Below, piece after piece: positions 7,397 through 8,013 of a DNA stretch of 8,013 bases. Positions within the stretch are counted from its first letter, which is position 1. Each line of letters begins with the position of its first letter. Position numbers and translations under genes: made by a program. This stretch comes from Flexistipes sp041694215 (GTDB lineage: Bacteria; Chrysiogenota; Deferribacteres; Deferribacterales; Flexistipitaceae), in contig JASMTO010000247.1 of NCBI GenBank assembly GCA_041694215.1, positions 1 through 8,013 of the forward strand, read 5' to 3'. The notes under the pieces were generated by a model, which was not told the origin of the DNA, made no database searches, and saw nothing but the letters and a program-made list of their open reading frames with translations.

Positions 7397-7414
7397 TAAT
7401 TTGCTATCAAATTA
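7397..7414 (-). repeat. AT-rich inverted repeat in the glcD leader
   Basis: TAATTTG (7397-7403) and CAAATTA (7408-7414) form a perfect 7-bp inverted repeat around a 4-nt loop. In the glcD mRNA this small hairpin would end 2 nt before the GGGAGG ribosome site, so it could tune translation. The stem is almost all A-T and weak; chance is possible. The inferred leader from about 7476 to 7384 is about 90 nt and shows nothing else I recognise. Confidence 0.35.
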
Positions 7415-7460
7415 GGCAACAAACCATAATCTTTAAGTATGAAAATTATAGATTCAAGTT

Positions 7461-7484
7461 TTACCATTATTTGGTAAGACCATT
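7461..7484 (-). promoter_or_regulatory. GntR/FadR-type operator of glcD
   Basis: Written on the plus strand, TGGT-AAG-ACCA (7472-7482) is a perfect 11-bp palindrome, and TTACCA (7461-7466) pairs with TGGTAA (7472-7477) as a second inverted repeat. The same three half-sites in the same order occur at 107-129 before lutC. TTGGTAAGACCA closely matches the PdhR-type operator known in E. coli. The site follows the -10 box and covers the predicted transcription start, so repression is the natural reading. Palindromes are seen; regulator identity is inferred. Confidence 0.7.
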
Positions 7485-7510
7485 TTCGCAAAACAAAAAA
7501 AATTTGTCAA
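7482..7510 (-). promoter_or_regulatory. Probable sigma70-type promoter of the glcD operon
   Basis: On the minus strand a consensus -35 box TTGACA (7510-7505) is followed, after 17 nt rich in T, by GAAAAT (7487-7482), which matches the -10 consensus at four of six positions. Start of transcription is predicted near 7475. The distance from the first base of the -35 to the operator's TGGT is 28 nt, the same as at lutC. Together with the operator and decamer this accounts for most of the 210-nt gap 7384-7593. Confidence 0.6.
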
Positions 7511-7522
7511 CACTTTTTATAT

Positions 7523-7532
7523 TGACATCACC
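7523..7532 (-). promoter_or_regulatory. Conserved decamer upstream of the glcD -35 box
   Basis: On the minus strand GGTGATGTCA (7532-7523) lies 12 nt before TTGACA. It is identical to 67-76, which is 13 nt before the lutC -35. Placement suggests a shared upstream activator site; the binding protein is unknown. Confidence 0.5.
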
Positions 7533-7593
7533 CCATTTTTCGCAATAGGATCACATTAATACCAAGTTGCAGTCAAGAAAGAACCTATTAAAC

Positions 7594-8013
7594 TTATTTC
7601 AAAAGACTAAGGAGCTTTTCCTTACTATCCTCAGACAAAATAGCCTCAGTAGCCTTGTCCAATTTATCTAAGTCGGTGACTGACTTTATAAAGTCTTTTT
7701 CGGAGTCGGTGATGCCGTATTTAAGGTGCATTTGTTTTATAAGAAGCTCCTGAGTCCTTTCAGTTTTCCCCCTCTGCTCGCCTATCTGAATTCCCTCTTT
7801 CTTGCCTTCTTCTCTACCCTTCTTCTCTAATCTCTCAGCTAAACTTGGCATACCTTCTATACCTCCTTTTCTCGCTATCTCTTCCAATTCATCCAATTCT
7901 ATATCTACAGCACTAAGTATATACTCCAATATAATTACCTTGTGGTCGTTTTCAAGATTTACCAAAAAACCAAATATGGCTTCCAAACCTTCCTTGCCTG
8001 AAAATATATTCTT
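7594..8013 (-). CDS. Rpn family nuclease/transposase-like protein, C-terminal part (runs off window)
   Basis: The reading frame is open to the window edge, so only the last 139 residues are visible and the true start lies beyond 8013; the TTG at 7986 is internal. The visible part has a helical segment (LENDHKVIILEYILSAV), then a charged linker GREEGKKEGIQIGEQRGKTE of the repeated GxxxG/E-K-rich kind, and a helical C-terminus ending EDSKEKLLSLLK. This tail is typical of Rpn/YhgA-like (PF04754-type) proteins, whose PD-(D/E)XK nuclease core sits in the N-terminal part not visible here. Rpn proteins promote recombination in E. coli, and these genes are often multi-copy and mobile. It is transcribed towards the glcD promoter and has no visible terminator hairpin in 7546-7593. 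It is unlikely to take part in lactate metabolism. Family call rests on the tail alone and is moderate. Confidence 0.68.
   Translation of the reverse strand, partial: KNIFSGKEGLEAIFGFLVNLENDHKVIILEYILSAVDIELDELEEIARKGGIEGMPSLAERLEKKGREEGKKEGIQIGEQRGKTERTQELLIKQMHLKYGITDSEKDFIKSVTDLDKLDKATEAILSEDSKEKLLSLLK

Larger units (their letters stand above)
7480..7545 (-). repeat. Short direct repeat CCATTTT(T)CGCAA in the glcD promoter region
   Basis: CCATTTTCGCAA at 7480-7491 and CCATTTTTCGCAA at 7533-7545 (plus-strand reading) differ by one T and are about 53 nt apart, five helical turns. One copy overlaps the -10 and operator, the other abuts the GGTGATGTCA decamer. A shorter related string, GGAAAAATGG, is at 80-89 before the lutC -35. 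They could be binding sites for a looping regulator or simply AT-rich coincidence. Confidence 0.4.

Noticed and set aside
7354..7548. 64-residue plus-strand open frame across the glcD promoter
   Set aside because: It runs through the glcD start, operator and promoter and has low-complexity composition; no ribosome site or homology signature.

Overview
This 8.0 kb window is a compact lactate-oxidation locus from an AT-rich bacterium. It encodes one predicted L-lactate dehydrogenase, one predicted D-lactate (or glycolate-type) dehydrogenase and a lactate permease. Both dehydrogenases are the flavin/LUD plus Fe-S kind that feeds electrons to a membrane or other carrier rather than NAD. The gene set, with a two-gene L-LDH (short LutC plus a LutB fused to a LutA/GlcF-like module), a GlcD/GlcF pair and an LctP permease, resembles the organic-acid oxidation region known from Desulfovibrio. 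The Rpn-type protein at the right edge and the base composition would also fit Deferribacterota such as Flexistipes relatives. The taxon is an inference and not secure.

Layout: positions 1-144 hold a promoter and operator. lutC (145-618) and the lutB-lutA fusion (627-2762) follow on the plus strand as a tight two-gene operon. A perfect 14-bp inverted repeat (2850-2882) lies between lutB and the convergent permease gene lctP (4592-2907, minus). Upstream of lctP, after a 162-nt gap with small hairpins, come the Fe-S subunit gene glcF (6008-4755) and glcD (7383-6010), separated by 1 nt. glcD uses a TTG start. Its promoter and operator lie in 7384-7593. The window ends inside a minus-strand gene for the C-terminal part of an Rpn/PD-(D/E)XK-type protein (7594-8013).

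How it works together: LctP would import lactate by proton symport. LutC plus the LutB-LutA fusion would oxidise L-lactate, and GlcD plus GlcF would oxidise D-lactate (or glycolate), both giving pyruvate (or glyoxylate) and passing electrons through 4Fe-4S clusters and CCG-domain centres. No electron-accepting partner (Etf, cytochrome, quinone reductase) is in the window.

The most interesting feature is regulatory. The lutC and glcD promoters share one architecture: a GGTGATGTCA decamer, then 12-13 nt, then a TTGAC -35 box, then a TGGTnTTACCA palindrome starting exactly 28 nt after the first base of the -35, flanked by a third TACCA half-site. This resembles operators of FadR-subfamily GntR regulators (PdhR/LldR/LutR) and predicts co-repression of the two enzymes by a regulator encoded elsewhere. 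I see no wholly new system, CRISPR array, tRNA, rRNA or intact mobile element.
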